DNA of 64,000 nucleotides from Aquisalibacillus elongatus (GTDB lineage: Bacteria; Bacillota; Bacilli; Bacillales; Alkalibacillaceae): NCBI RefSeq assembly GCF_003843875.1, contig NZ_RKRF01000007.1, forward strand, positions 682,001-746,000, given 5' to 3'. The notes below the pieces were generated by a model. It saw only the letters and a program-made list of their open reading frames with translations. It ran no database searches and was not told the origin of the DNA. The translations under genes and the position numbers were made by a program. This document shows, piece after piece, positions 18,604 through 27,384 of the stretch; the first letter of the stretch is position 1, and every line of letters starts with the position of its first letter.

Positions 18604-18618
18604 AATTTAACCTACTCT

Positions 18619-19299
18619 CTATCCAAAACTTTCGAGTAATGAGTGAGTGATGAGATACCAACCGTCAACAATGACAAATAATAAAATCTTAAATGGCAAT
18701 GAAATCATAACTGGTGGCAACATCATCATTCCCATGGACATTAAGACACTTGCAACAGCCATATCAATCACCAGAAATGGAATGAATATCATAAAACCCA
18801 TCTGAAAGGCTGTTTTAAGTTCACTTATGGCAAATGCAGGGATTAATGCTGTCATTGGTATATCCTCAATTGATTCTGGTTGCTCAGCTCCAGAGTAATT
18901 AAGAAACAAATTAAGATCTTTTTGCCTTGTATGATCAGACATAAATTCTTTAAAAGGTAAGCTCGCTCGTTCGTAGGCTTCATCCAACGTAATTTCTTCA
19001 TTAAATAATGGATCTAAAGCTTCGTCGTAAACCTCATTAAAGGTTGGTGCCATAATGAAAAAGGTTAGAAATAGTGCTAAGGCAATCAGTACCTGGTTAG
19101 GTGGCATTTGTTGAGTCGCTAATGAAGTTCTGACAAAACCAAGTACGATAACGATACGAGTAAAACTTGTTAATAAGATTAAAATACTAGGCGCTAACGT
19201 TAATACTGTTAATAAAAGCAGCAATTGCAGTGCTGTGGATATACTATTTGGATCTTGATCTGAGAAAATATTTACAAAATCAGCCATTTGGATCATCAT
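18619..19299 (-). CDS. fliP: Flagellar export apparatus protein FliP
   Basis: Pentameric core of the export gate. The family motifs LTSFTRIVIVLGFVRTSLATQQMPPNQ (about 41-67) and the second conserved block with FMIFIPFLVIDMAVASVLMSMGM (about 170-192) are intact. 226 residues with four membrane segments. Its start lies inside the end of fliO (20-base overlap); an internal ATG at 19287 is an alternative start, and neither has a strong Shine-Dalgarno sequence. Confidence 0.96.
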   Translation of the reverse strand: MMIQMADFVNIFSDQDPNSISTALQLLLLLTVLTLAPSILILLTSFTRIVIVLGFVRTSLATQQMPPNQVLIALALFLTFFIMAPTFNEVYDEALDPLFNEEITLDEAYERASLPFKEFMSDHTRQKDLNLFLNYSGAEQPESIEDIPMTALIPAFAISELKTAFQMGFMIFIPFLVIDMAVASVLMSMGMMMLPPVMISLPFKILLFVIVDGWYLITHSLLESFG

Positions 19300-19933
19300 C
19301 TCTATTGTGATAACGTTTCGTTAAACGCTCACGTGTATTTTTCATAGACTCTAATTCCGCTTGAAATTGCCGCTTCGTTTCTTGTTGTTGATAAGGATTC
19401 TGTTTTTTGCGTTGAAATGTGTCCAATATGTTTTGAAATGAACTCATTTTCTGATCTGAATCCTCTTGATTCATGAGTTTTTCGATTGTTTCAGAATCTT
19501 TAATTTCAGTTAATAACTGAACGTCTTCTCCAACTCCAACAAGAAAATATTGCTCGCCTACTTTAATGATTTGAACTGATTTGTTAGCCCCTAATGATAA
19601 TCCACCAATATTAACGAGAGAACGACTCTGTTGATAAATTCGACTTCTTTTTTGAATGAATTTAAGTAAGACATAAATTAAACCCAGTACAAAGACTAAC
19701 GCCAAAACCATTTTCACAAAGTCCCAAAACAAGGATTGATCGTTTTGTAAACTGACTTCTTCCTGTTCATTTGCTTGAGTGTTTTCTTCGTTATTATTAG
19801 ATTCTTCTTGTTCATTTGGTTGTTCATTAAACTTTTCGCTTACTGGCTCAGATTCGTCAGCATGTATCGGTGATACAACTAAACATAGAGCTAAGACCAT
19901 CGTAGACAGCAAGCTTTTAACCATTATTTTCAT
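19280..19933 (-). CDS. fliO: Flagellar biosynthesis protein FliO/FliZ
   Basis: Membrane protein that helps FliP assemble. An N-terminal signal-like segment ending ALCLVVSPIHA (about residues 15-25) is followed by an acidic Gln/Asn/Glu-rich linker, a membrane segment (about 70-88), and the FliO fold with RSLVNIGGLSLGANKSVQIIKVG. The C-terminal 50 residues are charged. 217 residues, like B. subtilis FliZ (FliO). It sits between cheY and fliP, as in B. subtilis. Confidence 0.92.
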   Translation of the reverse strand: MKIMVKSLLSTMVLALCLVVSPIHADESEPVSEKFNEQPNEQEESNNNEENTQANEQEEVSLQNDQSLFWDFVKMVLALVFVLGLIYVLLKFIQKRSRIYQQSRSLVNIGGLSLGANKSVQIIKVGEQYFLVGVGEDVQLLTEIKDSETIEKLMNQEDSDQKMSSFQNILDTFQRKKQNPYQQQETKRQFQAELESMKNTRERLTKRYHNRDDDPNG

Positions 19934-19955
19934 GCGAACCTACCTTTTTTCTTCG

Positions 19956-20318
19956 TTAGTTAAGTACTTTATTGATTGCTTCTAGCACGCGGTCTGATTG
20001 GAATGGTTTAACAATAAAGTCCTTTGCTCCTGCTTGAATAGCGTCAATAACCATTGCCTGTTGTCCCATTGCAGAACACATTACAACTTTTGCGCCTGGG
20101 TCGTCTCCTACAATTTCTTTTAACGCTGTTAGACCATCTTTTTCTGGCATCGTAATATCCAATGTCACTAAGTCTGGTTTTAGCTCTTTATACTGCTCAA
20201 CTGCTTGATTTCCATCCTCAGCTTCACCTACGATTTCAAATCCGTTTTTCTCCAAAATGTCCTTAATCATCATTCTCATAAACGCAGCATCATCTACAAT
20301 TAAAACCTTATCTCCCAT
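19956..20318 (-). CDS. cheY: Chemotaxis response regulator CheY
   Basis: Single-domain receiver that, when phosphorylated by CheA, binds the flagellar switch. VLIVDDAAFMRMMIKD supplies the acidic pair, LVTLDITMPEKDG the phospho-acceptor Asp (residue 54), VVMCSAMGQQ the switch Thr/Ser position, and DFIVKPF the Lys. 120 residues. Its location after fliY matches B. subtilis. Confidence 0.96.
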   Translation of the reverse strand: MGDKVLIVDDAAFMRMMIKDILEKNGFEIVGEAEDGNQAVEQYKELKPDLVTLDITMPEKDGLTALKEIVGDDPGAKVVMCSAMGQQAMVIDAIQAGAKDFIVKPFQSDRVLEAINKVLN

Positions 20319-20334
20319 AATGAATCCCCCTATT

Positions 20335-21507
20335 TTATCTTAATTTTTTTAGTCTATCAGATTTATTAAGGATATCTGTAACTCTCACACCAAAGTTTTC
20401 ATCGATGACGACTACTTCGCCTTTAGCGATGAGCTGATTATTAATTAAAATATCAACAGGTTCACCAGCTAATTTATCTAACTCTAAGATTGAACCGGTG
20501 TTTAACTCTAGTATTTCCTTAATAGATTTACGGGTTCGCCCTAGTTCAACGGATACATTTAATGGAATATCCATTAATAAATCTAAATTATGATTTTCTT
20601 TGGATGAAATTTTCGGTGAATCATCAAAACTTGAAAACTGTGCAGATTCAACAGAATTAATGAGTTGTTTATTCTGGCTGTTATGTCCCAGTGATTGAGA
20701 CTCTTTTGTTGATTCTTGTGTATCACTATTATCATGATGATCAACAGCGGGTTCAGAGCTTGGTTGAGACGCTTGTTGAACTTCTTCATTTGGTTGAACT
20801 TCACTCGTTTTGGAACCTGAGTTTAATAATTGATCAACGTAATCCTTCGCAAAATCAACCGGCATTAATTGCATGATAGCGGAATCGATTAAATTACCAA
20901 CTTTAAGTTGAAATGACGCTTTAACAAAAGAGTCCTCGTTCGGAACATATTCCATGCCTTCACCTGTCTTAACATCAATCACTAACGTCTCCGGTGGTGA
21001 AATATCAATTTTCTTATCAAAGACAGATGACATACTCGTCGCAGCTGAGCCCATCATTTGGTTCATCGCTTCTTGAACAGCACTTAATTGGATTTCTCCT
21101 AACTCCTCATTAGGATTCGTTCCGTCACCGCCTAACATTAGATCTGCAATGACGGCCGCATCATAACTTTTAATAATAAATAAATTTAACCCTTCAAAAC
21201 CTTGTGTATACTCTACGACTACCGCCACATGAGGTGTTGGAAATTCGTCTACTAACTGTTGATTACTAACAATTCCAACTGTTGGTGTCGTAATTTCTAC
21301 TTTTTGATTAAGAATAGTCGATAGAGTTGTTGCAGAACTACCAAAGGAAATGTTTCCTAATTCGCCGATTGCATCCACTTCCATTGAGGATAAAATATCT
21401 TCCAATGGGGGACTCGTATTTTCACTTGTTGTTGGTTTAGATTCTTCATTTTGTCCATTTAGAAGAGCATCAATCTCTTCTTGAGACAGCATATCGTCTT
21501 TACTCAT
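20335..21507 (-). CDS. fliY: Flagellar switch protein and CheY-P phosphatase FliY
   Basis: A Gram-positive C-ring protein combining a CheY-P-binding N-terminus, a CheC-like phosphatase middle and a FliN-like end. SQEEIDALLNG is the CheY-P binding peptide; IGELGNISFGSSATTLS (about 42-58) and AVQEAMNQMMGSAATSMS are the two phosphatase sites; an acidic/Gln linker runs from about 225 to 290; the last 85 residues are the SpoA/FliN domain (VELGRTRKSIKEIL). 390 residues. It overlaps the fliM end by eight bases. No separate fliN is needed. Confidence 0.96.
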   Translation of the reverse strand: MSKDDMLSQEEIDALLNGQNEESKPTTSENTSPPLEDILSSMEVDAIGELGNISFGSSATTLSTILNQKVEITTPTVGIVSNQQLVDEFPTPHVAVVVEYTQGFEGLNLFIIKSYDAAVIADLMLGGDGTNPNEELGEIQLSAVQEAMNQMMGSAATSMSSVFDKKIDISPPETLVIDVKTGEGMEYVPNEDSFVKASFQLKVGNLIDSAIMQLMPVDFAKDYVDQLLNSGSKTSEVQPNEEVQQASQPSSEPAVDHHDNSDTQESTKESQSLGHNSQNKQLINSVESAQFSSFDDSPKISSKENHNLDLLMDIPLNVSVELGRTRKSIKEILELNTGSILELDKLAGEPVDILINNQLIAKGEVVVIDENFGVRVTDILNKSDRLKKLR

Positions 21508-22033
21508 CGTCTTCCCCCCTAAACTCTTCTATTATTTGAACAGCTAGATTTTGTTTTTTCTTACCTGGCTGCACGTAAAACTTAGGTTCATCATTTGTCA
21601 TCATAATAAGCGGTTCATCGATTTGTTGGTCTAAAGAAATGACATCATTTTGAGCTAAATTTAGAAACTCTTCAATCGAAATGGTTGATTCACCTAAAAG
21701 GACCTTCGCATCAACGTCAACACCTTTTAGGTTTTGACTTAAATTTTGATAATGCTCTGGGTTTATTTCAGATGTTTGGGTTTGCATCCAGTAATGCATT
21801 GATAATTTTGAAATTATCGGTTCTAATACGATGTGCGGAATACAAATGTTAATCATTCCAGTAGCATCACCGATTGATGTGTTTAACGTAATGACCACAA
21901 CGGTTTCATTTGGTGAAACGAGTTGTACGAATTGAGGGTTGACCTCTAATTCTTCTAACGTTGTATCAATTTCAACCATCGATGACCAGGCTTCTTCTAA
22001 TGTGGTCATGGACTGTTCAAATGCACGACTCAT
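21500..22033 (-). CDS. fliM: FliM C-terminal fragment (possible reinitiation)
   Basis: An ATG at 22033, 17 codons after the TAG, could start a 177-residue product with the second half of the middle domain and the SpoA domain. I see no good Shine-Dalgarno sequence before it. SpoA-only products made by internal starts are known for the related SpaO/YscQ proteins, so a fragment is conceivable, but the simpler reading is one broken gene. Confidence 0.5.
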   Translation of the reverse strand: MSRAFEQSMTTLEEAWSSMVEIDTTLEELEVNPQFVQLVSPNETVVVITLNTSIGDATGMINICIPHIVLEPIISKLSMHYWMQTQTSEINPEHYQNLSQNLKGVDVDAKVLLGESTISIEEFLNLAQNDVISLDQQIDEPLIMMTNDEPKFYVQPGKKKQNLAVQIIEEFRGEDDE

Positions 22034-22084
22034 AATTCGTGTCTCAATTTCTGTTAAGTTTTCAACCTTATTAATTCCTGTTCC

Positions 22085-22492
22085 CTATCCACCTAAGGTT
22101 CGGTCCAAAATCGCATAAGCAATATTTGGGTTCACTTCTACTAGTAATCTTCCTTCAAGTGGTTCAACTGAGAACACATTTAAAATCGTACGCTTAGGAA
22201 CAGAACGAATAAATTCTTCATATGGGATTTGTTCAACAGAAACTAAAGATATATTGACATATGACCTCAATTGACCTGATAAATAAGTCGTTAGTAGCCG
22301 AGCGAAGTTTTCATGAATTCGACTCAGCCCTCTAATTTGATCTTTAGAAAATCGTAAAGCTCTCTTAAAATCATATTCTTTAACCTTTTTTTCTGTTTCT
22401 TCCTCTTTTAATTCATCTGCATCCATTTCTCCACTTGAAATAGCTGATAGTAGAGCATCTATTTCACCTTGTGAGAGAACTTCTTCTGACAT
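22085..22492 (-). CDS. fliM: FliM N-terminal fragment (before the TAG)
   Basis: If the TAG is read as stop, this 135-residue product contains the CheY-P-binding peptide and about half of the middle domain, ending IAYAILDRTLGG. It would lack most of the FliG contact surface and the ring-forming SpoA domain, so it is unlikely to function alone. Confidence 0.6.
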   Translation of the reverse strand: MSEEVLSQGEIDALLSAISSGEMDADELKEEETEKKVKEYDFKRALRFSKDQIRGLSRIHENFARLLTTYLSGQLRSYVNISLVSVEQIPYEEFIRSVPKRTILNVFSVEPLEGRLLVEVNPNIAYAILDRTLGG

Positions 22493-22523
22493 TTTACCCA
22501 CCCCCGTTTCGGAGAGCCGAAAT

Positions 22524-22946
22524 CTATTGTAGTACCTTATCTGTAACTAATACTTTTGTCACTAAGCCATCATCTAGTAAATTATTTAATTTTAAGCGAA
22601 CGGCTTCTTCTATGTTGTCCAATCCTGAACGAAAATCATTTGATTCTTTAACCGTAATTGTTTTGATGATCGCATTATTCAGTTGAAAATTTTCACCTTT
22701 TTGCAGGCGTTCTTTAGTGGATTCATTATCCGTTATAATTCTAAATCTAATACGAATAAATTTATCATCCGATAAGTCCGTTGTGATCTCTTCTGTTTCA
22801 AAAGAATTTTCAACTTGCTCATCAATTGTTGGTTCACTGTCACCGCTTGCTGGTGTATCCATATAAAGTAAAACAATAACAGCAATAACTCCAACTAATG
22901 TTAAGGCAATTAACGTTGTCACCATTAACTTAATCGGTTTGCTCAT
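22524..22946 (-). CDS. fliL: Flagellar basal body-associated protein FliL
   Basis: Single-pass membrane protein that surrounds the stator units. The N-terminal membrane segment (about residues 7-29) is followed by an acidic extracytoplasmic linker and the FliL domain, which contains DDKFIRIRFRIITDNES and ends with LVTKVLVTDKVLQ. 140 residues, as in B. subtilis. Its start overlaps the end of the swrD-like gene by 17 bases. Confidence 0.94.
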   Translation of the reverse strand: MSKPIKLMVTTLIALTLVGVIAVIVLLYMDTPASGDSEPTIDEQVENSFETEEITTDLSDDKFIRIRFRIITDNESTKERLQKGENFQLNNAIIKTITVKESNDFRSGLDNIEEAVRLKLNNLLDDGLVTKVLVTDKVLQ

Positions 22947-23157
22947 GGTCCATCACTTCTTTCCTAACTAAATGTCCAAGACCAATTTCTTTATAGAAGT
23001 CTTGTGTCATCTCAATGACTTCTTCCATTGATTCTTTTACAAAATGCTTTTTTCCATTTGTCAATGTAATTGTTGTATCAGGCAAAGATTCAACCTTTTC
23101 GATATATAACGCATTGACGACAAATTCTTGATCATTAAGCCTCGTTACATTAATCAT
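22930..23157 (-). CDS. swrD: FlbD family protein SwrD (YlzI)
   Basis: A 75-residue protein opening MINVTRLNDQEFVVNALYIE, the FlbD signature, with ITLTNGKKHFVKES in the middle. In B. subtilis, SwrD raises flagellar motor power and is encoded between flgE and fliL, exactly as here. No catalytic motifs. Confidence 0.92.
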   Translation of the reverse strand: MINVTRLNDQEFVVNALYIEKVESLPDTTITLTNGKKHFVKESMEEVIEMTQDFYKEIGLGHLVRKEVMDHEQTD

Positions 23158-23201
23158 AGATTGGTAGGAGCTGCTATATTGCAGCTCCTATTCCCCCTTA
23201 A

Positions 23202-24116
23202 CTATCGTTTTAGATTGACTAGTTCTTGTAGAATTTCATCAGACGTCGTAATCACACGAGTGTTTGCCTGAAAACCACGCTGGGATGTAATCATTTCAGT
23301 AAACTCTTCTGATAAGTCAACGTTTGACATTTCTAATGACCCTGCAAATAAACTGCCAACTCCAGCTTCTTGTCCAGGGGTATATAAATCATCAATATCG
23401 TTAAACCCATCAGCATCAGTGACGACCCCTGCGTTATCCGTCATTTTGTAAAGGTTTGAACCTGCTTTCTCCAACCCTTCAGCATTTGAGAATTTAGCAA
23501 GTTGTATTTGTCCTGCAATTTCGGCTTGTCCATCAGAACTAACATAGTTAACACTACCGTCTCCGCCGACACTAAAACTTTGAGCATCTTCTGGTATTTG
23601 TACTCTGCCAGTAACAGAATCTGTATCAGGATTATTATCATGATCAATTGAACCAACGAGGTATTGTCCGCTAGAGTTGACGATGTAACCATCATCATCT
23701 AAATAAAAGTTTCCGGCTCTTGTAAAACTTACATCATCCGTTTCTAAACTTATAAAATCTGTATCCCCTTCAGTGTTTGTTTTCTCTGCTACTGTAAACA
23801 TCCCATCTCCCTCAATAGCTAAATCGAGTGGTCTGTTAGTCGTTTGGCGGTTACCTTGTGTATGAATGTTGTCGATGCTTCCAGCTGTAGTACCTAATCC
23901 AACTTGCATTGGGTTCTGACCACCTGTTACAGGGCCGTCCCCATCTTCAATTGGTCCAGTTGCGCCTTGCATCGTTTGACTCATTAAATCTGAGAACGTT
24001 AACCGTCCTTTTTTGTAACCAAAGGTATTTACGTTTGCGATATTATTTGAAACAACGTCTAATTTTGATTGAAAACCTTTCATTCCGGAAATTCCGGTAT
24101 ACATTGAACGTAACAT
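23202..24116 (-). CDS. flgE: Flagellar hook protein FlgE
   Basis: Hook subunit. It starts with the FlgE/F/G family segment MLRSMYTGISGMKGFQSKL and VVSNNIANVNTFGYKK, and ends with the C-terminal D0 helix EMITSQRGFQANTRVI and EILQELVNLKR. The middle domain, rich in Asp and Gly, is variable. 304 residues, longer than the B. subtilis hook protein (264) because of the larger middle domain. Older annotations call the B. subtilis gene flgG; its place after flgD identifies it as the hook gene. Confidence 0.93.
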   Translation of the reverse strand: MLRSMYTGISGMKGFQSKLDVVSNNIANVNTFGYKKGRLTFSDLMSQTMQGATGPIEDGDGPVTGGQNPMQVGLGTTAGSIDNIHTQGNRQTTNRPLDLAIEGDGMFTVAEKTNTEGDTDFISLETDDVSFTRAGNFYLDDDGYIVNSSGQYLVGSIDHDNNPDTDSVTGRVQIPEDAQSFSVGGDGSVNYVSSDGQAEIAGQIQLAKFSNAEGLEKAGSNLYKMTDNAGVVTDADGFNDIDDLYTPGQEAGVGSLFAGSLEMSNVDLSEEFTEMITSQRGFQANTRVITTSDEILQELVNLKR

Positions 24117-24191
24117 AATTAATCTTGCTCCTTTCCTATTTGTGTACTGTATCGGTCGGTCAACAGTACTTAGGCTTCCTTTCGGTCCAGC

Positions 24192-24566
24192 CTACTCATT
24201 TTGTAAAATAATTGTTCCATTTACGTTAGTGATTAATTGACTATTTTGTCGATCCATCGCTGTTACAACAGTGTTGTTTTTTGTATTAGCCACTAACACC
24301 GCATCTTTTAAGATAATCGCGGAATCTGTCACACCTTTTTGCTTTGCTTCATTCATTTTTTCACTAATTTCATTCCACATCTGATCATTAATGACGATGT
24401 TGCGCTCATTTAATCTCTTTTGCGCGTGTTTACTGACTTTGACATCTTGTGTTGCTTGATCTAGTACGCTTTTAAAAGATGTTTTTACATCGTTTTGTTT
24501 AGGTGCTTTTTTAGTTGGTGTTAATGGTAATTGCTGATGATGCAACGGATTTATTTTATGATTCAC
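24192..24566 (-). CDS. TIGR02530-type flagellar operon protein
   Basis: A 124-residue protein with the family core VSKHAQKRLNERNIVI (about 58-73) and IILKDAVLVANTKNNTVVTAMDR towards the end. This small family is found between flgD and flgE in Firmicutes flagellar operons; its role has not been settled to my knowledge. It overlaps flgD by 11 bases. There are 75 bases between it and flgE. Confidence 0.88.
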   Translation of the reverse strand: MNHKINPLHHQQLPLTPTKKAPKQNDVKTSFKSVLDQATQDVKVSKHAQKRLNERNIVINDQMWNEISEKMNEAKQKGVTDSAIILKDAVLVANTKNNTVVTAMDRQNSQLITNVNGTIILQNE

Positions 24567-25011
24567 CGTTTGTCACCTCTTCTTCGTTAGGTGCTACTTC
24601 TAATTGAAAAATGTTATCAGCACTTACAACATCTCCGTTTTCTAATGTAACGAAAATATCTTGACCTTCTTTCTTAACGGATTGGACATTAGCTTGCTTT
24701 TCTTCCGTTGTGCCATCGTTTTCTATGGAATAACTAACCTGATTTCCAATTAAATTAGAATATTGAAGGAATGTTGAGTGACTCTGTTCATTAAATAGTT
24801 TTTCAAAATTTTGTGCCATATTCGTCGTTTGTTCTAGCTGTGAAAACGTCGCCATCTGAGCTACAAAATCCTGGTCTTTCATCGGGTCCATTGGGTCTTG
24901 ATTCGTTAACTGTGTCATTAAGATCTTTAAAAAATCATCTTTACCAAGATCTTGACTACCTTCTCGAACTTGGTTTTGATTATTCAAATAAAGGGAAGAA
25001 TCTACTTTCAT
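24556..25011 (-). CDS. flgD: Hook capping protein FlgD
   Basis: Scaffold that caps the growing hook and is later replaced. The diagnostic segment DFLKILMTQLTNQDPMDPMKDQDFVAQMATFSQLEQ (about 26-61) is intact. 151 residues from the ATG at 25011; a GTG directly before it is a weaker alternative. AGGAGG lies in the last codons of fliK, so translation is probably coupled. The protein lacks the long C-terminal domains of proteobacterial FlgD, as in Bacillus. Confidence 0.94.
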   Translation of the reverse strand: MKVDSSLYLNNQNQVREGSQDLGKDDFLKILMTQLTNQDPMDPMKDQDFVAQMATFSQLEQTTNMAQNFEKLFNEQSHSTFLQYSNLIGNQVSYSIENDGTTEEKQANVQSVKKEGQDIFVTLENGDVVSADNIFQLEVAPNEEEVTNGES

Positions 25012-25013
25012 CA

Positions 25014-26330
25014 CTACACCTCCTCCTCAAAGAGATAGTCTTTAAAGCTTTTATCAGGTTGATCTTGTTGATCTGATTGGTCAGACTGTCCGTCTTGCTC
25101 AGAAGTCTGTTCATCACCAGAATCATCATCCATGAACTGCTGGGTATAATCGGAATCCGGCTGTTCAACCTGTCGCTCAATAGAGACTTGGTTAGGCGAG
25201 AACATATGTCTTAATTGTTGTAAGTTCCCTTCTAACATTTCTTTTGCTGCTTGTGATGCAACTGTGATCTTAACGGTCATTTGACCATCCATTTGCAAAA
25301 ATTTCATCTGCATCTCACCTAGATTTGCAGGTTTAAGCTGAATGGACAATTGTTTCGTACCACCTGACTGAGCAAACCTAGTCGATTGAATAATTTTTTG
25401 TAACTGCTCAATCATTTGTTGCTGATTAGAGGTCTGTGATGTCGATTGGTTAGGCCTTGTCATGTGAACAACTAGCTGTTCTTGTCGTGACATTTGCTGG
25501 TTTTGATGATTCAGATCAGAATGATTTCCAGTCATATTCATATTTAATCGATTTGGTTGTTGGTCAGTTTGTTTAGGCAACGTCACTCTAAACTCCTGTA
25601 ACGGCTGATTCGTGTTAAAGACCATTTGCTTAATGGCATTAACAAAATTGGAATTCAGTTGTTGGCCATTTCCTTTGTTAACAGAACCTTCTCCAAGCTT
25701 TGTTAATAGGCTATTCCATTTTTGTACCCACTCTTTCGGTAATCGTTGGTCTTCTGAGCTTAATTTGAACTGGTCCAAAGCCGTATTGGTAGTTGTAGTT
25801 TTAGATGTTTGTTCCTTCATCAAAGTTTGTAATATTTTTGCTAACATTTGTTTACCTTGATGATGATTAGAATTCAACATTTGCAAATTAGATAATGGTT
25901 GTTGGTTATTAGATGGTTGCTCAGTTAAGCCATTTAATAGATAAGTTCCAAATAATTGTAAGCCTTCTTGTTGCCCTTGAAGTTCAAGATCATCAAAGTT
26001 GATTGATTGCATAACTTCCATCAATGCCTGTTGACGGTCAACGTTCAATTCCTCAGTCAACTGAGACAAATCTGACAAAATGGATTGCAAAAAATCGTCA
26101 GGCAAACCTTCTAAATCACCTTGCTTAAGAGAACTCAATAGCTGGGTTAATTCTTCTGAGATTTGTTTGATCAAGCCCTCATCTACCTCTGATTGACTTG
26201 ACTGACCTAACACTTCACCAATAACTTGTTGGAATGCATTTGACGAATTAGATGATTGTGCTTTACCTGTATTCATATTAGGCATTTGATTCTTCGTCAT
26301 AAACATTAAAGGATTCAGCGCCATACTCAT
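25014..26330 (-). CDS. fliK: Flagellar hook-length control protein FliK
   Basis: Exported ruler that measures the hook and triggers FlhB. Residues up to about 300 are Gln/Asn/Ser-rich and of low complexity, as expected of the disordered ruler; the C-terminal Flg_hook domain contains LSIQLKPANLGEMQMKFLQMDGQMTVKI (about 318-345). The tail is a Gln/Asp-rich stretch. The longest frame begins at 26348, but GAAAGGGGGTGA lies four bases before the ATG at 26330, which is therefore chosen (438 residues). Confidence 0.92.
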   Translation of the reverse strand: MSMALNPLMFMTKNQMPNMNTGKAQSSNSSNAFQQVIGEVLGQSSQSEVDEGLIKQISEELTQLLSSLKQGDLEGLPDDFLQSILSDLSQLTEELNVDRQQALMEVMQSINFDDLELQGQQEGLQLFGTYLLNGLTEQPSNNQQPLSNLQMLNSNHHQGKQMLAKILQTLMKEQTSKTTTTNTALDQFKLSSEDQRLPKEWVQKWNSLLTKLGEGSVNKGNGQQLNSNFVNAIKQMVFNTNQPLQEFRVTLPKQTDQQPNRLNMNMTGNHSDLNHQNQQMSRQEQLVVHMTRPNQSTSQTSNQQQMIEQLQKIIQSTRFAQSGGTKQLSIQLKPANLGEMQMKFLQMDGQMTVKITVASQAAKEMLEGNLQQLRHMFSPNQVSIERQVEQPDSDYTQQFMDDDSGDEQTSEQDGQSDQSDQQDQPDKSFKDYLFEEEV

Positions 26331-26363
26331 GTTTTCACCCCCTTTCAAAGGTCTGATTTAGTT

Positions 26364-26936
26364 TTACCTGCGATTCATTAATGCATTGGAAAAGACAGCA
26401 GCTGTATCAGAATCCATTTGACTTAAAATATTACCTCGTACGTCATCTGGTAAATTGATGAGTAAATCTAAAGCTAACTCTCTTTCCATTTCAATAATGA
26501 TATCTGAAGCCGCCTCTGGTGCCATCTCCGAATAAGACTTAGTCAACTTAGTTAATGACTCTTCATGATTAGATTCTTGTTGTTGTTCCATCTGGCTTTG
26601 AAGCCTATCAATTTCATCTTCTAGATCTGATATAGTCTCATCTTTTTTAGACAACTCAGATTCTAAACTACTTATTTCTGCTTCCTGATCTTTTAATAAA
26701 GCTTCTTGATCTACCTCTTGCTCTTGACTTTCACCTTCTTCAGAGTCTTCGTCTATAAAACTAGATACAATTGGGACTTGATTGCCTATTTCCGCAGCTT
26801 TCTGAAAAGGATTCACACCCATTACGGTTGCAATGACCATGGCTAATGTTACGGCAAAAATAATAGGGACAATTACCGTAAAGAAGATCCACTGTAGCTT
26901 GTTAGGTTTATTCGTTTCTTGATTGATATTGGCCAT
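26364..26936 (-). CDS. MotE family protein (YlxF)
   Basis: A membrane protein with one N-terminal segment (about residues 12-37), a long Glu/Gln coiled coil (about 70-120) and a C-terminal MgtE-N-like domain ending NIGSQM-type helix (ILSQMDSDTAAVFSNALMNRR). This architecture is the MotE/YlxF family; MotE is a motility chaperone in Rhizobium, and YlxF in B. subtilis has no settled role. ATG 26936 is chosen over 26948 because GGGTGAT precedes it at good spacing and fliJ stops within that sequence. 190 residues. Confidence 0.88.
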   Translation of the reverse strand: MANINQETNKPNKLQWIFFTVIVPIIFAVTLAMVIATVMGVNPFQKAAEIGNQVPIVSSFIDEDSEEGESQEQEVDQEALLKDQEAEISSLESELSKKDETISDLEDEIDRLQSQMEQQQESNHEESLTKLTKSYSEMAPEAASDIIIEMERELALDLLINLPDDVRGNILSQMDSDTAAVFSNALMNRR

Positions 26937-26940
26937 ACCA

Positions 26941-27384
26941 TCACCCATTTGATCTTAAAAATTGTTGGACAGAGACTTCATCTAGCATTTGAGCTTCTTT
27001 TTTCTGAACAGCTTTATAATACTCATGTTGTTTTTTAGAAATAATCTTCTCTAGTTTTTTAAACTCCTGGTGAGCTTCAGTTAAACTTTTTTCTTTTTCT
27101 TGCAAATTTAATCTAGCTTGATGAACCGTCATCTGTAATGATTCCTCTTTTGACTTTAAAGCTTGTAATTGCTGATTATAGTAAGTTAGGTCACTAGCTT
27201 TAACTCGATGTTTTTCTGGTAACCTCAACTTCTCTTCAATCTTTTCCTTTTGTACAAGTAAGTCATATAACTGTTGACCAACTTCACTGAAGTAATCTGC
27301 AGCACGATTATACTGCCCATGAGCCCTGTTAAAGTCTGATTCTCTAATCTCTAATAATTTTTCTAATGATTGAATATGACTCAT
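26941..27384 (-). CDS. fliJ: Flagellar export chaperone FliJ
   Basis: A 147-residue, almost wholly coiled-coil protein that links the FliI ATPase to the export gate. Heptad-like Leu/Glu/Lys repeats run from residue 1 to 130 and the end is EVSVQQFLRSNG. It overlaps the fliI stop by four bases and the following gene closely, as expected in fliH-fliI-fliJ. Confidence 0.92.
   Translation of the reverse strand: MSHIQSLEKLLEIRESDFNRAHGQYNRAADYFSEVGQQLYDLLVQKEKIEEKLRLPEKHRVKASDLTYYNQQLQALKSKEESLQMTVHQARLNLQEKEKSLTEAHQEFKKLEKIISKKQHEYYKAVQKKEAQMLDEVSVQQFLRSNG

Larger units (their letters stand above)
21500..22492 (-). pseudogene. fliM: Flagellar switch protein FliM interrupted by an in-frame TAG
   Basis: C-ring protein that binds CheY-P and FliG. 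The frame opens at ATG 22492 (after GGGGGTGG) and reads a full FliM: CheY-P peptide SQGEIDALL, the middle domain with YDFKRALRFSKDQIR, and the C-terminal SpoA domain. Codon 136 (22085-22087) is TAG, but the same frame continues after it for 194 codons with no shift, through NLTEIETRIM to the true stop at 21500. Counting the TAG, the total is 330 codons, the usual FliM length. The TAG takes the variable place in the GGxG motif that contacts FliG. It could be a point mutation, a sequencing error, or a codon that is suppressed. Flanking genes are intact. Confidence 0.9.

Noticed and set aside
21500-22501. A frameshift in fliM
   Set aside because: The two halves are in the same frame and join without gain or loss of bases; only the TAG codon interrupts them.
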